A stretch of 64,000 bases of DNA from Keguizhuia sedimenti (GCA_030715135.1 JAUYVH010000006.1:73314-137313), one strand, 5' to 3'; shown: positions 10,370 to 20,576, counted from the first letter of the stretch. Translations and numbers: made by a program. Notes: generated by a model from the letters alone, not told the origin.

Positions 10370-10909
10370 ATGGCCCGTCTACAGCAGATTTACAAAGAAA
10401 AAGTGGTTGCGGACTTGACCAAGCAGTTCGGTTATAAGTCGGTAATGGAAGTTCCTCGTCTGACCAAGATTACCCTCAACATGGGCTTGTCGGAAGCGGT
10501 CGCGGACAAGAAAATCATTGAGCACGCAGTCGGCGACCTGACTAAGATTGCAGGTCAGAAGCCTGTCGTTACCAAGGCTCGTAAGGCGATCGCGGGTTTC
10601 AAGATTCGTGAGGGCTATCCGATTGGATGCATGGTGACGCTGCGCGGCGCCCAGATGTACGAATTTCTGGACCGCCTGATCACGATCGCCTTGCCTCGCG
10701 TACGTGATTTCCGCGGTGTCTCCGGGCGTGCATTTGACGGCCGGGGCAACTATAACATCGGTGTAAAAGAGCAGATCATTTTCCCGGAGATCGAGTACGA
10801 CAAGATCGACGCGCTGCGCGGAATGAACATCAGCATCACAACGACCGCCAAGACCGACGAAGAGGCAAAAGCTCTCCTCGCCGCATTTAAATTTCCGTTC
10901 AGAAACTGA
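10370..10909 (+). CDS. rplE: 50S ribosomal protein L5
   Basis: L5 binds 5S rRNA and forms an inter-subunit bridge with S13. The product is 179 residues, the same size as in E. coli, with the segments [16 protein letters not shown] near residues 33-48 and [18 protein letters not shown] near 124-141. In E. coli, S8 represses the spc operon by binding at the start of rplE. I did not verify an S8 site here. Confidence 0.97.
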   Translation: MARLQQIYKEKVVADLTKQFGYKSVMEVPRLTKITLNMGLSEAVADKKIIEHAVGDLTKIAGQKPVVTKARKAIAGFKIREGYPIGCMVTLRGAQMYEFLDRLITIALPRVRDFRGVSGRAFDGRGNYNIGVKEQIIFPEIEYDKIDALRGMNISITTTAKTDEEAKALLAAFKFPFRN

Positions 10910-10916
10910 GGATGCC

Positions 10917-11222
10917 ATGGCAAAACTGGCACTGATAAACCGCGAACAAAAGCGCGCCGAATTGGTAAAGAAGTATGCGGCCAAGCGCGCCGAGTTGAAA
11001 GCAATTATCGACGATCAATCCAAGTCGGAAGAAGAGCGTTACGAAGCGCGCCTGAAATTGCAGGCATTGCCTCGCAATTCTGCTCCGACGCGGCAGCGCA
11101 ATCGCTGCACCATGACTGGTCGTCCACGTGGGACATTCCGTAAGTTCGGTTTGGCCCGTACCAAGATCCGCGAAATCGCCATGCGTGGCGAAATTCCCGG
11201 AATGACAAAAGCTAGCTGGTAA
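10917..11222 (+). CDS. rpsN: 30S ribosomal protein S14 (zinc-independent type)
   Basis: S14 is a 30S head protein near the decoding region. The 101-residue length and the absence of the two CXXC pairs show the long, zinc-free form; the only cysteine is in the [10 protein letters not shown] segment (near residue 64), which is the conserved core of the family. It starts seven bases after rplE and precedes rpsH by 14 bases. Confidence 0.97.
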   Translation: MAKLALINREQKRAELVKKYAAKRAELKAIIDDQSKSEEERYEARLKLQALPRNSAPTRQRNRCTMTGRPRGTFRKFGLARTKIREIAMRGEIPGMTKASW

Positions 11223-11236
11223 TAGGAGAACAAGTA

Positions 11237-11632
11237 ATGAGTATGAGCGATCCTATCGCCGATATGCTGACCCGAATTCGCAATGCTCAAGGCGTCCAAA
11301 AGACGAGCGTCGCGATGCCTTCCTCGAAGGTGAAGGTTGCAATCGCCAATGTGTTGAAGTCCGAAGGCTATATCGAGGATTTCGCTGTTGCGGAAGCAGG
11401 CGGCAAAGCTGAGCTGAAAATCGGTCTCAAGTATTATGCAGGCCGCCCTGTCATAGAGCGTCTTGAGCGTGTATCTCGCCCAGGGCTGCGTATTTACAAG
11501 GGCAAAGACGAAATTCCAAGCGTCATGAACGGCTTGGGCGTGGCAATCGTGTCCACTCCAAAAGGCGTCATGACTGATCGCAAAGCGCGCGCTACCGGTG
11601 TCGGCGGCGAAGTAATTTGCTACGTGGCATAA
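11237..11632 (+). CDS. rpsH: 30S ribosomal protein S8
   Basis: S8 is a primary 16S rRNA-binding protein and, in E. coli, the repressor of the spc operon. The product is 131 residues and ends with the conserved [11 protein letters not shown]. The start may be the ATG at 11237 or the one six bases on ([15 protein letters not shown] is the usual N-terminus). I kept the first because AGGAGAA is well spaced from it. Confidence 0.96.
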   Translation: MSMSDPIADMLTRIRNAQGVQKTSVAMPSSKVKVAIANVLKSEGYIEDFAVAEAGGKAELKIGLKYYAGRPVIERLERVSRPGLRIYKGKDEIPSVMNGLGVAIVSTPKGVMTDRKARATGVGGEVICYVA

Positions 11633-11642
11633 GGAGTGCAAG

Positions 11643-12176
11643 ATGTCTCGTGTAGGTAAAATGCCGATCGCGCTGCCAAAAGGCGCGGAAGCAACGATCA
11701 ATGTGGACCAGATCACCGTTAAAGGTCCTTTGGGAACGCTAAGCCAGCCGCTAACTGGCCTGGTTAATATCAAGAACGACAACGGCACGCTTACATTTGA
11801 AGCGGCAAACGAAAGCCGTGAAGCGAACGCAATGTCAGGCACGGTGCGTGCGCTGGTCAACAATATGGTCAATGGTGTCACAAAAGGCTTCGAGAAAAAG
11901 CTGACGCTGGTTGGCGTTGGTTTCCGTGCTCAGGCGCAAGGCGACAAATTGAACCTTTCTCTCGGATTCTCGCACCCAGTCGTTCATCAGATGCCGGCTG
12001 GCGTAAAATGCGAAACACCTTCGCAGACCGAGATTCTGATCAAAGGTATTGACCGCCAACGCGTCGGGCAAGTCGCCGCTGAAGTTCGCGCATATCGCAG
12101 TCCTGAGCCGTACAAAGGCAAAGGCGTACGGTATGCCGACGAAGTGGTGATCCTCAAAGAAACCAAGAAGAAGTAA
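11643..12176 (+). CDS. rplF: 50S ribosomal protein L6
   Basis: L6 lies near the sarcin-ricin loop, where translation factors bind. The 177-residue product begins [13 protein letters not shown] and has the duplicated fold of the family, ending with the signature [11 protein letters not shown] (near residues 151-161). It follows rpsH by ten bases and precedes rplR by twelve. Confidence 0.97.
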   Translation: MSRVGKMPIALPKGAEATINVDQITVKGPLGTLSQPLTGLVNIKNDNGTLTFEAANESREANAMSGTVRALVNNMVNGVTKGFEKKLTLVGVGFRAQAQGDKLNLSLGFSHPVVHQMPAGVKCETPSQTEILIKGIDRQRVGQVAAEVRAYRSPEPYKGKGVRYADEVVILKETKKK

Positions 12177-12188
12177 TAAAGGTTAACC

Positions 12189-12551
12189 ATGGACAAGAAA
12201 CAATCACGTCTGCGTCGCGCTACCCAAACGCGCGCCAAAATCGCAGAACTAAAAGTGAACCGTCTGGCGGTGCATCGCACAAACTTGCATATCTATGCAA
12301 GCATCATCAGCCCGGACTCCAAGGTGCTCGCCTCCGCATCCACTCTGGAAGCTGAAGTGCGCAAAGAGCTGGCTGGTCAAACCGGTAAAGGCGGCAATAC
12401 GAACGCTGCAGCACTGGTCGGCAAGCGTGTCGCTGAAAAAGCGCTCAAGGCAGGCATTGCTGAAGTGGCTTTCGACCGCTCTGGTTTCCGTTATCACGGC
12501 CGTGTCAAGGCAGTCGCTGAAGCAGCGCGCGAAGCCGGTCTGAAGTTCTAA
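12189..12551 (+). CDS. rplR: 50S ribosomal protein L18
   Basis: L18 mediates binding of 5S rRNA to the 50S subunit. The product is 120 residues; family segments include the basic N-terminus [12 protein letters not shown] and the C-terminal [24 protein letters not shown]. Length agrees with E. coli (117). Confidence 0.97.
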   Translation: MDKKQSRLRRATQTRAKIAELKVNRLAVHRTNLHIYASIISPDSKVLASASTLEAEVRKELAGQTGKGGNTNAAALVGKRVAEKALKAGIAEVAFDRSGFRYHGRVKAVAEAAREAGLKF

Positions 12552-12563
12552 GGAAGAATCGTC

Positions 12564-13082
12564 ATGGCAAAAATGCAATCCAAGGTGCAAAGCGACAAGC
12601 CAGATGATGGCATGCGCGAAAAGATGATCGCGGTTAACCGCGTGACCAAAGTGGTCAAAGGCGGCCGGATCATGGGCTTTGCTGCGCTGGCTGTAGTCGG
12701 TGATGGCGATGGTCGTATCGGTATGGGCAAAGGCAAATCCAAGGAAGTGCCGGTTGCCGTACAAAAAGCAATGGAAGAAGCGCGCCGCAAGATGGTCAAG
12801 GTAACCCTGAAAAATGGAACCTTGCAACACACCATCACTGGCAAGCATGGGGCTTCCTCGGTTTTGATTAATCCTGCAAAAGACGGTACCGGTGTTATCG
12901 CCGGCGGCCCGATGCGCGCGATTTTTGAAGTGATGGGTGTGACCAACGTTGTTGCAAAGTCCTATGGTTCTACCAATCCATATAACTTGGTTCGTGCCAC
13001 GCTCAACGGCTTGTCCAAAATGAATACTCCTTCCGAGATTGCTGCAAAGCGTGGAAAGAGCGTGGAAGAAATCCTGGGATAA
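12564..13082 (+). CDS. rpsE: 30S ribosomal protein S5
   Basis: S5 acts in decoding fidelity and lies at the mRNA entry channel. The 172-residue product has the dsRNA-binding-like N-domain with [20 protein letters not shown] at about residues 29-48 and a [12 protein letters not shown] segment; the ribosomal fold continues with [11 protein letters not shown]. It begins twelve bases after rplR, preceded by AAGGAAGAA. Confidence 0.97.
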   Translation: MAKMQSKVQSDKPDDGMREKMIAVNRVTKVVKGGRIMGFAALAVVGDGDGRIGMGKGKSKEVPVAVQKAMEEARRKMVKVTLKNGTLQHTITGKHGASSVLINPAKDGTGVIAGGPMRAIFEVMGVTNVVAKSYGSTNPYNLVRATLNGLSKMNTPSEIAAKRGKSVEEILG

Positions 13083-13092
13083 GGTGCTTTAA

Positions 13093-13272
13093 ATGGCAAA
13101 CACAGTCAAAGTTAAATTGGTCAAGGGCCTGATCGGCACGCGTGAGTCGCATCGCGCAACGGTTCGCGGTTTGGGACTGCGCCGCGTTAACTCCGTCTCG
13201 GAGTTGCAGGATACGCCTGCCGTACGGGGCATGATCAACAAGGTTTCCTATCTGGTTAAGGTTGTTTCGTAA
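13093..13272 (+). CDS. rpmD: 50S ribosomal protein L30
   Basis: This short gene encodes 59 residues. It begins [15 protein letters not shown] and contains the family segment [15 protein letters not shown] (residues 21-35) and the C-terminal [12 protein letters not shown]30 is a small 50S protein near the 5S rRNA region. The ATG at 13093 follows AAGGTG. The size matches the E. coli protein (59) and the position between rpsE and rplO is standard. Confidence 0.96.
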   Translation: MANTVKVKLVKGLIGTRESHRATVRGLGLRRVNSVSELQDTPAVRGMINKVSYLVKVVS

Positions 13273-13300
13273 GCCGCAAGGCCTGCGATTGGAGCAAATC

Positions 13301-13732
13301 ATGGAATTGAATACTATTCAGCCGGCAGAAGGCGCGAAACATTATAAGCGTCGCGTTGGTCGCGGAATCGGTTCGGGCCTGGGCAAAACTGCCGGTCGCG
13401 GACATAAAGGCCAAAAGTCACGTGCTGGCGGATTTCACAAGGTCGGCTTCGAAGGCGGTCAAATGCCTTTGCAGCGCCGCTTGCCTAAGCGTGGATTCAA
13501 GTCGCTAGCGACACCGTATAAGGCGGAAGTTCGTTTGTCCGATCTGGAGAAATTGCCTGTTGCCGAGATTGATGCGCTGGCGCTGAAACAAGCCGGTGTT
13601 ATTTCGGAGATGGCCCGTAACATTCGTGTTATCGCGTCTGGCAACCTGACGAAGAAAGTCACCCTGAAGGGATTGGCCGTAACCAAAGGTGCCAAAGCTG
13701 CTATCGAAGCCGCCGGCGGTTCCGTCGCTTGA
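13301..13732 (+). CDS. rplO: 50S ribosomal protein L15
   Basis: L15 is a late-assembly 50S protein with a long extended N-terminus. The 143-residue product begins [20 protein letters not shown] and has the glycine-rich [17 protein letters not shown] run (about residues 21-37) that defines the family. The ATG at 13301 follows GGAGCAA. The longer frame beginning at 13262 overlaps the end of rpmD and is rejected. Confidence 0.97.
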   Translation: MELNTIQPAEGAKHYKRRVGRGIGSGLGKTAGRGHKGQKSRAGGFHKVGFEGGQMPLQRRLPKRGFKSLATPYKAEVRLSDLEKLPVAEIDALALKQAGVISEMARNIRVIASGNLTKKVTLKGLAVTKGAKAAIEAAGGSVA

Positions 13733-13760
13733 TTCGCTGTCGAATTGTTTGAGGTATTAA

Positions 13761-15095
13761 TTGGCAACAGCTGCTCCACAACTCGCTAAAGGCTCTGCAA
13801 GCGGCTTCCCTTGGGGCCGCTTGTGGTTCTTGTTGGCAGCGCTCGTCGTTTATCGGATCGGTGCGCATATCCCTGTGCCCGGTATTGATCCGCAGCAGCT
13901 TGCACAGTTGTTTAAACAAAATCAGGGCGGCATCCTGGGTATGTTCAACATGTTTTCCGGAGGCGCGCTGTCACGTTTTACGGTGTTTGCGCTGGGAATC
14001 ATGCCGTACATTTCGGCATCGATCATCATGCAGTTGATGTCGGTTGTATCGCCGCAGCTGGAAGCACTTAAAAAAGAGGGCGAAGCCGGCCGGAGGAAAA
14101 TTACGCAGTACACTCGCTACGGCACTCTGGTTCTGGCCACGTTCCAGGCCTTGGGTATCGCAGTGGCGCTAGAATCGCAGCCCGGCCTGGTAATCGATCC
14201 TGGTTTGGCATTTCGGTTTACGACGGTAGTTACCCTGGTCACAGGTACGATGTTCTTGATGTGGCTCGGCGAGCAAATAACCGAGCGCGGACTGGGCAAC
14301 GGCATCTCAATCATCATCTTTGCCGGAATTGCGGCGGGATTGCCTAGCGCAATTGGTGGATTGCTCGAGCTTGTACGTACCGGATCGATGAGTGCGCTGG
14401 CAGCGATTGTAATTTGTGTGATTGTGGCCGCTGTGACCTTCTTGGTCGTGTTCATCGAGCGTGGTCAGCGCAAGATTCTCGTGAACTATGCGAAGCGTCA
14501 GGTCGGAAACAAGATTTATGGCGGACAGAGCAGCCATTTGCCGCTGAAGCTGAATATGGCAGGTGTGATTCCTCCGATCTTCGCATCGTCGATCATTTTG
14601 TTTCCGGCGACGATTACGAGCTGGTTCACGTCGGGTGATACGACCAATTCTTTCATTCGTTTCTTGAAGGATTTGGCCGCTTCCCTCGCACCGGGAGAGC
14701 CGATTCATGCATTGTTGTACGCGGCTGCGATTATATTTTTCTGCTTTTTCTACACTGCGTTGGTATTCAATAGTAGAGAAACCGCAGAAAACTTGAAGAA
14801 GAGTGGAGCCTTCGTTCCGGGGATTCGGCCTGGTGATCAAACCGCTCGTTACATCGACAAGATTTTGATGCGATTGACGTTAGCTGGCGCAGTCTACATT
14901 ACCTTGGTATGTCTGCTGCCGGAATTCCTTATCGCTCGCTGGAAAGTGCCATTCTATTTTGGCGGCACATCCTTGCTGATTATTGTAGTGGTAACCATGG
15001 ATTTCATGGCGCAGGTTCAAAACTACGTCATGTCACAGCAATACGAATCGCTCCTTCGTAAAGCTAATTTCAAGGGTGGAATTCCCTCACGTTAA
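13761..15095 (+). CDS. secY: Protein translocase channel subunit SecY
   Basis: SecY is the pore of the SecYEG translocon for export and membrane insertion. The 444-residue product has the expected ten membrane helices, the first at about residues 20-40, and the plug-region [21 protein letters not shown] after helix 2. It begins with TTG at 13761, eight bases from GAGGT (13751-13755); no ATG is available near the conserved N-terminus, so the TTG start is likely real. It follows rplO by 28 bases and precedes infA, the usual betaproteobacterial spc order. Confidence 0.97.
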   Translation: MATAAPQLAKGSASGFPWGRLWFLLAALVVYRIGAHIPVPGIDPQQLAQLFKQNQGGILGMFNMFSGGALSRFTVFALGIMPYISASIIMQLMSVVSPQLEALKKEGEAGRRKITQYTRYGTLVLATFQALGIAVALESQPGLVIDPGLAFRFTTVVTLVTGTMFLMWLGEQITERGLGNGISIIIFAGIAAGLPSAIGGLLELVRTGSMSALAAIVICVIVAAVTFLVVFIERGQRKILVNYAKRQVGNKIYGGQSSHLPLKLNMAGVIPPIFASSIILFPATITSWFTSGDTTNSFIRFLKDLAASLAPGEPIHALLYAAAIIFFCFFYTALVFNSRETAENLKKSGAFVPGIRPGDQTARYIDKILMRLTLAGAVYITLVCLLPEFLIARWKVPFYFGGTSLLIIVVVTMDFMAQVQNYVMSQQYESLLRKANFKGGIPSR

Positions 15096-15119
15096 AGCGC
15101 GGGAGAACAAGCTAAGCGC

Positions 15120-15338
15120 ATGGCAAAAGACGACGTTATCCAAATGCAGGGCGAGATTCTCGAGAATCTCCCGAATGCGACTTTTAGGGTCAAGTTGGAA
15201 AATGGGCATGTGGTACTGGGACATATTTCCGGAAAAATGCGCATGAATTACATTCGCATCCTTCCCGGGGATAAAGTAACGGTAGAATTGACGCCTTACG
15301 ATTTAAGCCGTGCACGTATCGTGTTCCGGACAAAGTAA
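15120..15338 (+). CDS. infA: Translation initiation factor IF-1
   Basis: IF-1 is an S1-fold protein that blocks the A site during initiation. The 72-residue product begins [14 protein letters not shown] and ends with the conserved [10 protein letters not shown]. It sits between secY and rpmJ. In E. coli infA lies elsewhere on the chromosome, so this placement is a lineage marker. The ATG at 15120 follows GGGAGAACAAG. Confidence 0.96.
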   Translation: MAKDDVIQMQGEILENLPNATFRVKLENGHVVLGHISGKMRMNYIRILPGDKVTVELTPYDLSRARIVFRTK

Positions 15339-15377
15339 AACATATAGCAACCAAGAACTGGAAGAAAGAGGGCAAAA

Positions 15378-15491
15378 ATGAAGGTGCTCGCATCAGTCAA
15401 GCGGATCTGCCGCAACTGCAAGATCATCAAGCGCAAGGGCGTTGTTCGTGTCATCTGCACGGAACCGCGTCACAAGCAGCGCCAGGGTTAA
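15378..15491 (+). CDS. rpmJ: 50S ribosomal protein L36 (zinc-binding type)
   Basis: This very short gene encodes 37 residues. The sequence begins [20 protein letters not shown] and carries the zinc ribbon Cys11, Cys14, Cys27 and His32, so it is the zinc-binding form. L36 is a small 50S protein close to the factor-binding region. The ATG at 15378 follows GAGGGCAAAA. Its place between infA and rpsM is standard. Confidence 0.96.
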   Translation: MKVLASVKRICRNCKIIKRKGVVRVICTEPRHKQRQG

Positions 15492-15517
15492 TTAGGTTAT
15501 TGATCGAGGAATAACGA

Positions 15518-15883
15518 ATGGCACGTATTGCAGGGGTAAATATCCCCAACCATCAACACACCGTCATCGGCCTGACCGCTATTTTCGGTATCGGCCGTCC
15601 AACCGCAAAAGCGATTTGCGAAAAGACGGGCGTCGCGACCGATAAGAAGGTCAAGGATCTGGACGATAACGAGCTGGAAAAGCTGCGCGACGAGATCGGC
15701 AAGTTCGTCGTCGAAGGCGATTTGCGTCGTGAAGTTTCCATCAACATTAAGCGTCTGATGGATCTCGGCTCCTATCGCGGCTTGCGTCATCGCAAGGGAT
15801 TGCCTGTTCGCGGCCAGCGTACGCGTACCAACGCACGCACCCGCAAAGGTCCGCGCAAAGCAGCGCAGGCACTGAAGAAATAA
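15518..15883 (+). CDS. rpsM: 30S ribosomal protein S13
   Basis: S13 forms bridges between the 30S head and the 50S subunit and contacts P-site tRNA. The 121-residue product has the HhH-type N-terminal region [25 protein letters not shown] and a basic C-terminal tail with [16 protein letters not shown]. In E. coli the leader of this gene holds the S4 repressor site; here only 26 bases separate it from rpmJ, so that site cannot be in the same form. Confidence 0.97.
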   Translation: MARIAGVNIPNHQHTVIGLTAIFGIGRPTAKAICEKTGVATDKKVKDLDDNELEKLRDEIGKFVVEGDLRREVSINIKRLMDLGSYRGLRHRKGLPVRGQRTRTNARTRKGPRKAAQALKK

Positions 15884-15935
15884 GTTGAACTGATTCTCAT
15901 CCAGTGAATGAGTCGTTGGATTCAAGGAAATAATT

Positions 15936-16340
15936 ATGGCAAAAGCCCCAAATAACGCTGCAGCCGCACGCGTTCGCAAGAAAGTTAAAAAGAACGTTGC
16001 CGAAGGCGTCGCGCACGTGCACGCTTCGTTCAACAACACAATCATCACGATTACCGACCGCCAGGGCAATGCGCTCTCATGGGCAACATCGGGCGGTGCC
16101 GGCTTTAAAGGCTCCCGTAAGTCGACGCCGTTTGCCGCGCAGGTTGCTGCAGAAGCAGCGGGCAAAGTCGCCATCGAATACGGTATCAAGAATCTGGAAG
16201 TGCGTATCAAGGGTCCGGGCCCGGGCCGCGAATCCGCTGTTCGTGCACTGAACAACCTTGGTATCAAGATTACGCAGATTCAGGACGTTACGCCTATTCC
16301 GCACAACGGCTGCCGTCCACCTAAACGTCGTCGCATCTAA
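15936..16340 (+). CDS. rpsK: 30S ribosomal protein S11
   Basis: S11 forms part of the 30S platform at the E site. The 134-residue product has the conserved [19 protein letters not shown] segment (about residues 27-45) and the C-terminal [13 protein letters not shown] signature. It follows rpsM by 52 bases. A 191-base gap with a terminator and two hairpins separates it from rpsD. Confidence 0.97.
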   Translation: MAKAPNNAAAARVRKKVKKNVAEGVAHVHASFNNTIITITDRQGNALSWATSGGAGFKGSRKSTPFAAQVAAEAAGKVAIEYGIKNLEVRIKGPGPGRESAVRALNNLGIKITQIQDVTPIPHNGCRPPKRRRI

Positions 16341-16403
16341 TCTTGCCGGTATTGGCGGCTTCTTGGTCGCTTAAATCCGGAAAACAGGATTAAGTTGTAT
16401 TTG

Positions 16404-16434
16404 CCCGCCAAAGCTCTTGGCGGGTTTTGTTCTT
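16404..16434 (+). terminator. Rho-independent terminator or attenuator between rpsK and rpsD
   Basis: CCCGCCAA (16404-16411) and TTGGCGGG (16417-16424) form an eight-pair stem with loop AGCTC, followed by TTTTGTTCTT. This is a credible terminator inside the alpha operon, so rpsD-rpoA-rplQ must be reached by read-through or by another promoter. Confidence 0.7.
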
Positions 16435-16443
16435 AAGACCACC

Positions 16444-16497
16444 GTCTGAACGCAAGCGGTTCAGACTAGCGCTTATTAAAATGCAGGTTTGCATTTT
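16444..16497 (+). promoter_or_regulatory. Two hairpins in the rpsD leader
   Basis: GTCTGAAC (16444-16451) pairs with GTTCAGAC (16459-16466) around GCAAGCG. AAAATGCA (16478-16485) pairs with TGCATTTT (16490-16497) around GGTT. They fill the 100 bases between the terminator and the rpsD ribosome-binding site. S4, the product of rpsD, is a known translational repressor in E. coli, so this is a candidate control element. No family match was made. Confidence 0.4.
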
Positions 16498-16531
16498 ATT
16501 CGGAGCGTCATAAACACATAAGGAAATCATC

Positions 16532-17155
16532 GTGGCACGTTATATTGGACCAAAAGCAAAACTATCCCGCCGTGAAGGCACCGATTTATTCCTGAAGAGC
16601 GCGCGCCGCTCTTTGGACTCCAAATGCAAGCTCGATTCCAAGCCGGGTCAGCACGGCCGCACGTCCGGTGCACGTACCTCGGACTACGGCAACCAGTTGC
16701 GCGAGAAGCAAAAAGTCAAGCGCATGTACGGAGTCCTGGAGCGCCAGTTCCGCCGCTATTTCGCCGAAGCCGATCGTCGCAAGGGCAATACCGGTGAGAC
16801 TCTGCTGCAGTTGCTCGAAGCTCGCCTGGACAATGTCGCATATCGCATGGGTTTTGGTTCTACCCGCGCTGAAGCACGCCAGTTGGTTTCGCATAAGGCG
16901 TTCACCGTCAATGGCAATGTGGTCAACATCGCTTCTTACCAGGTAAAAGCAGGCGACGTCGTTGCCGTGCGTGAAAAGGCCAAGAAGCAGGCACGCATTG
17001 TCGAAGCGCTGTCGCTGGCAGAACAAATCGGCATGCCGTCATGGGTTGCCGTCGATGCCAAGAAAATGGAAGGTACTTTCAAATCCGTTCCGGACCGCAG
17101 CGAAATTGCCAACGACGTGAACGAATCGCTGATCGTCGAATTGTATTCCCGTTAA
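16532..17155 (+). CDS. rpsD: 30S ribosomal protein S4
   Basis: S4 starts 30S assembly at the 5' domain and in E. coli represses the alpha operon. The 207-residue product begins [20 protein letters not shown] and has the S4 RNA-binding domain from about residue 96 ([14 protein letters not shown]) to 160. The start here is GTG at 16532, preceded by AAGGAAATC. It is separated from rpsK by a gap holding a terminator and two stem-loops. Confidence 0.96.
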   Translation: MARYIGPKAKLSRREGTDLFLKSARRSLDSKCKLDSKPGQHGRTSGARTSDYGNQLREKQKVKRMYGVLERQFRRYFAEADRRKGNTGETLLQLLEARLDNVAYRMGFGSTRAEARQLVSHKAFTVNGNVVNIASYQVKAGDVVAVREKAKKQARIVEALSLAEQIGMPSWVAVDAKKMEGTFKSVPDRSEIANDVNESLIVELYSR

Positions 17156-17166
17156 TCGGTAAAACC

Positions 17167-17195
17167 GCCCGGTCCGTTTGGCCGGGCATTCTTTT
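17167..17195 (+). terminator. Weak terminator-like hairpin between rpsD and rpoA
   Basis: GCCCGG (17167-17172) and CCGGGC (17182-17187) with a nine-base loop, followed by ATTCTTTT. The stem is short and the U-tract begins late, so it may be a partial terminator or simply a spacer hairpin. Confidence 0.4.
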
Positions 17196-17253
17196 AAGTA
17201 ATGCCATCAGCCTTATCGGTGTAACGAGCCGAGGGTATTGAAAAGGACATTCC

Positions 17254-18231
17254 ATGCAAAACAGTCTGTTGAAACCCCGTATTATTGAAGTCGAAGCGCT
17301 TGGAGCTGGTAACGCCAAGGTCGTAATGGAGCCGTTCGAGCGCGGCTACGGCCACACGCTCGGCAATGCCTTGCGTCGCGTATTGCTGTCCTCCATGACC
17401 GGTTATGCACCGACTGAAGTTACCATCGCGGGTGTGGTGCACGAATATTCCTCCCTGGACGGTGTGCAGGAGGACGTAGTCGACATGTTGCTGAACCTGA
17501 AAGGTGTCGTGTTCAAGCTGCACAATCGCGACGAAGTCACGCTGACGCTGAGAAAAGAAGGCGAAGGCGCAGTATTGGCATCCGATATCGATTTGCCGCA
17601 TGACGTCGAGTTGGTTAACCCTGACCATGTCATCGCTCATCTGACCGCGGGCGGCAAACTGGACATGCAGATCAAGGTCGAGAAGGGCCGCGGCTACGTG
17701 CCAGGCAACGTGCGTCGTTTGTCCGAAGATGCCAACAAGACCATCGGCCGTATCATTCTTGATGCATCCTTCTCTCCGGTACGTCGCGTTTCGTACGCTG
17801 TCGAGTCCGCGCGCGTCGAGCAGCGTACCGACCTGGACAAACTGGTCATCAATATTGAAACCAACGGAGTGATTTCTCCGGAAGAGGCGATTCGCCAGTC
17901 GGCACGCGTGCTGGTTGATCAATTGAATGTCTTTGCCGCCTTGGAAGGCACCGAGGCCGCCGCGGAAGCACCGTCGCGTGCGCCGGCAGTTGATCCTATC
18001 CTTCTGCGCCCGGTAGACGACCTGGAGTTGACGGTTCGTTCCGCGAACTGCCTGAAAGCTGAAAACATCTACTACATTGGCGATTTGATCCAGCGCAGCG
18101 AAAACGAGCTGCTCAAGACGCCTAACCTGGGCCGTAAGTCGCTCAACGAAATCAAGGAAGTCCTGGCATCTCGCGGTTTGACTTTGGGCATGAAGCTGGA
18201 AAACTGGCCGCCAGCAGGCTTGGACAAGTAA
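17254..18231 (+). CDS. rpoA: RNA polymerase alpha subunit
   Basis: The alpha subunit dimerises to nucleate RNA polymerase assembly and contacts UP elements and activators through its C-terminal domain. The 325-residue product has the N-terminal domain to about residue 230, with the conserved [18 protein letters not shown] near residues 31-48, an Ala/Pro linker at 232-246, and the C-terminal domain with the HhH-like [16 protein letters not shown] near 289-304. Length matches the family (about 325-330). The ATG at 17254 follows AAAAGGAC. Confidence 0.98.
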   Translation: MQNSLLKPRIIEVEALGAGNAKVVMEPFERGYGHTLGNALRRVLLSSMTGYAPTEVTIAGVVHEYSSLDGVQEDVVDMLLNLKGVVFKLHNRDEVTLTLRKEGEGAVLASDIDLPHDVELVNPDHVIAHLTAGGKLDMQIKVEKGRGYVPGNVRRLSEDANKTIGRIILDASFSPVRRVSYAVESARVEQRTDLDKLVINIETNGVISPEEAIRQSARVLVDQLNVFAALEGTEAAAEAPSRAPAVDPILLRPVDDLELTVRSANCLKAENIYYIGDLIQRSENELLKTPNLGRKSLNEIKEVLASRGLTLGMKLENWPPAGLDK

Positions 18232-18352
18232 TTGCACTACAATCGGGGCGGCTCATTGTGAGTTGCTCTGAATATTTTGTTATTTTATTCACCGGCCCGC
18301 GTCTGCAGAAGGCGATAGAAGAGCTGGATTCAAACTTAAGAAAGGTAATATC

Positions 18353-18748
18353 ATGCGCCATCGTCACGGCCTACGTAAGCTAAATCGTACCTCTTCGCAT
18401 CGCCTCGCGATGCTCCGCAACATGACTGTTTCCCTGTTGCGCCACGAAGCAATCAAAACCACTCTTCCAAAGGCGAAAGAATTGCGCCGCGTTGTTGAGC
18501 CGATGCTGACCCTGGGCAAAACCGATACCGTCGCCAACAAGCGTCTTGCATTCAATCGCCTGCGTGACCGCGAAATCGTCGGCAAGCTGTTCTCCGAACT
18601 CGGTCCTCGCTATGCTGCCCGCAACGGCGGTTATATCCGTATCCTGAAAATGGGTTTCCGAGTCGGCGACAATGCGCCGATGGCATTTGTGGAATTGGTT
18701 GACCGTCCTGAAATCACCGAAGCTGTTGAAGACAACAGCGCTGATTAA
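18353..18748 (+). CDS. rplQ: 50S ribosomal protein L17
   Basis: L17 lies by the tunnel exit on the 50S subunit. The 131-residue product begins [20 protein letters not shown], the family signature, and has the [20 protein letters not shown] segment near residues 92-111. It follows rpoA after 121 bases, in which I see no clear promoter or stem-loop. It is the last gene of the ribosomal block, and a strong terminator follows. Confidence 0.97.
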   Translation: MRHRHGLRKLNRTSSHRLAMLRNMTVSLLRHEAIKTTLPKAKELRRVVEPMLTLGKTDTVANKRLAFNRLRDREIVGKLFSELGPRYAARNGGYIRILKMGFRVGDNAPMAFVELVDRPEITEAVEDNSAD

Positions 18749-18772
18749 GCGATTCGGATGAAGCGTCCCATC

Positions 18773-18803
18773 AAAAGCCAGGCAATGCCTGGCTTTTGTT
18801 TTT
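18773..18803 (+). terminator. Strong Rho-independent terminator ending the ribosomal protein block
   Basis: AAAAGCCAGGC (18773-18783) and GCCTGGCTTTT (18787-18797) are perfectly complementary around AAT, followed by GTTTTT. It closes the str-S10-spc-alpha supercluster after rplQ. Confidence 0.9.
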
Positions 18804-18856
18804 CGGGTACGCTAATCGTGCAACAATAACTTGTTTAGGTTACTTCTCCCGTTCTT

Positions 18857-19789
18857 ATGTCCGATCCTGGAATTCTGTCGGTAAGCCATTTGCGAAAAAG
18901 CTTTGGCGGCAACGCGCCATCGAACCTCGTCATCGATAATTTGAGTTTCGCTTTGCGGCGCGGCGAATGTTATGGTCTTCTGGGACCGAACGGCGCAGGC
19001 AAAACGACTACCTTGCGGCTCTGTCTGGGCCTGACTGCGCCGGACAGCGGCAATATTACCCTCGTAGGACGGCCGATTCCGCAGGAGGCGCGTGCCGCTC
19101 GTCTGAAGGTCGGTGTAGTACCTCAGGGCGACAATCTCGATCCGGATTTCACGGTTTCCGAAAATCTGCTGGTTTTTGGCCGCTATTTCGGGATTCCTGA
19201 TGAACAGATTCTGCAAAGGATTCCGAGCCTGCTGGAATTCTCGAACCTGACTGCGAAAAAAAACGCGCGCATTGCCGAGCTTTCGGGTGGCATGAAACGC
19301 AGGTTGACTTTGGCGCGCGCCCTGGTGAACGATCCCGATCTTATTTTCATGGACGAACCGACAACAGGACTCGACCCGCAAGCCCGGCATATGATCTGGG
19401 AGCGCCTGAAGACGCTACTTTCCCAAGGGAAGACGATTTTCCTGACAACACATTTCATGGATGAAGCCGAGCGTCTTTGCAACCGTCTCGCGGTGATCGA
19501 CCATGGGAAAATGATTGCCGAAGGCCCACCGCGCGCCTTGATTGCGCAGCACATTGAATCCGAAGTGGTGGAAGTGTATGGAGACGGGGCGGTTGAATGG
19601 GGCAGCGGGGAAGGCCGCAGCAAATCGGCGCGCATTGAAATCAGCGGGGAAACCGTGTTTTGCTATACCAACGACGCGCAACCGCTTCTGGAAAGCCTGT
19701 CGGCCGTTCAGAGCGTACGCTACATTCATCGTCCGGCGAACCTGGAAGACCTCTTCCTTAAGCTGACCGGACGAGAGATGAGGGACTGA
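18857..19789 (+). CDS. ABC exporter ATPase, NodI-like
   Basis: This is the ATP-binding subunit of an ABC-2 type exporter. The 310-residue product has Walker A GPNGAGKT at 43-50, the signature LSGGMKRR near 142-149, Walker B LIFMDEP near 160-166 and the switch histidine in [11 protein letters not shown]. The C-terminal 80 residues form the extra domain seen in the NodI/DRA ATPase group. The closest recognised relatives are NodI-type ATPases, but no nod genes lie nearby, so the substrate is unknown. The ATG at 18857 has no clear Shine-Dalgarno sequence. Its stop is one base before the permease start, so the two are one operon. Confidence 0.88.
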   Translation: MSDPGILSVSHLRKSFGGNAPSNLVIDNLSFALRRGECYGLLGPNGAGKTTTLRLCLGLTAPDSGNITLVGRPIPQEARAARLKVGVVPQGDNLDPDFTVSENLLVFGRYFGIPDEQILQRIPSLLEFSNLTAKKNARIAELSGGMKRRLTLARALVNDPDLIFMDEPTTGLDPQARHMIWERLKTLLSQGKTIFLTTHFMDEAERLCNRLAVIDHGKMIAEGPPRALIAQHIESEVVEVYGDGAVEWGSGEGRSKSARIEISGETVFCYTNDAQPLLESLSAVQSVRYIHRPANLEDLFLKLTGREMRD

Positions 19790-19790
19790 G

Positions 19791-20576
19791 ATGCAGATGT
19801 CGACTTATGGACTGCCTCAATTTTCGATGCGGTTCGTGCCGATTTGGCGGCGCAATTTCCTCGTCTGGAAAAAGCTGGCGCCGGCAAGCATATTGGGAAA
19901 TATTGCCGACCCATTGATTACCTTGATCGCTTTCGGCTACGGGCTTGGGAGTCTGCTGCAGCATGTCGACGGCATCCCGTACATACATTACCTTGCCTCC
20001 GGATCGATCTGCATGTCGATCATGATGGCCTCTTCGTTCGAAGCGCTCTATTCCGCTTTCTCGCGCATGCATGTACAGAGAACATGGGACGCACTGTTGA
20101 ATGCACCCTTGGGCCTGGACGATATTGTCCTGGCCGAGATGCTGTGGGCCGCCACCAAGTCGATGTTTTCAGGCATCGCTATTCTGGGCGTGATGTTTTT
20201 TCTCGGCATAGGCCTGCATCCCCATACTTTGCTGGTGCTGCCGATCCTGTTTCTCATCGGAGCTACCTTTGCATCGCTCGGACTGGTAATGAACGCGGTT
20301 GCCAAAGGATACGATTTTTTTACTTATTATTTCACCTTGCTGTTGACGCCGATGATGTTCTTGTCGGGAGTTTATTTCCCGACACGGCAGTTGCCGGATT
20401 GGCTGCAAGTCGTCTCGGATTTGTTGCCGCTGACGGCAGCGGTACACCTCGTGCGGCCGTTGATATTGGGAAAATGGCCAGCCGCGCCTATGACGGACCT
20501 GGTTATTTTGGCGGTGTACTGCGTCATCGGCTTTTATGTTGCAACGATATTAACGCGCCGGCGGTTACTGAAATAG
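19791..20576 (+). CDS. ABC-2 type exporter permease, NodJ-like
   Basis: This is the membrane partner of the ATPase just upstream. The 261-residue product has about six hydrophobic segments (near residues 35-55, 65-85, 120-140, 146-168, 175-195 and 235-255) and matches the ABC-2 membrane family in length. The segment YFTLLLTPMMFLSGVYFPTRQLP near 176-198 resembles the region conserved in NodJ. The ATG at 19791 follows directly on the ATPase stop. Substrate is unknown; lipid-linked sugars or a lipooligosaccharide-like molecule is only a guess from the NodJ likeness. Confidence 0.86.
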   Translation: MQMSTYGLPQFSMRFVPIWRRNFLVWKKLAPASILGNIADPLITLIAFGYGLGSLLQHVDGIPYIHYLASGSICMSIMMASSFEALYSAFSRMHVQRTWDALLNAPLGLDDIVLAEMLWAATKSMFSGIAILGVMFFLGIGLHPHTLLVLPILFLIGATFASLGLVMNAVAKGYDFFTYYFTLLLTPMMFLSGVYFPTRQLPDWLQVVSDLLPLTAAVHLVRPLILGKWPAAPMTDLVILAVYCVIGFYVATILTRRRLLK

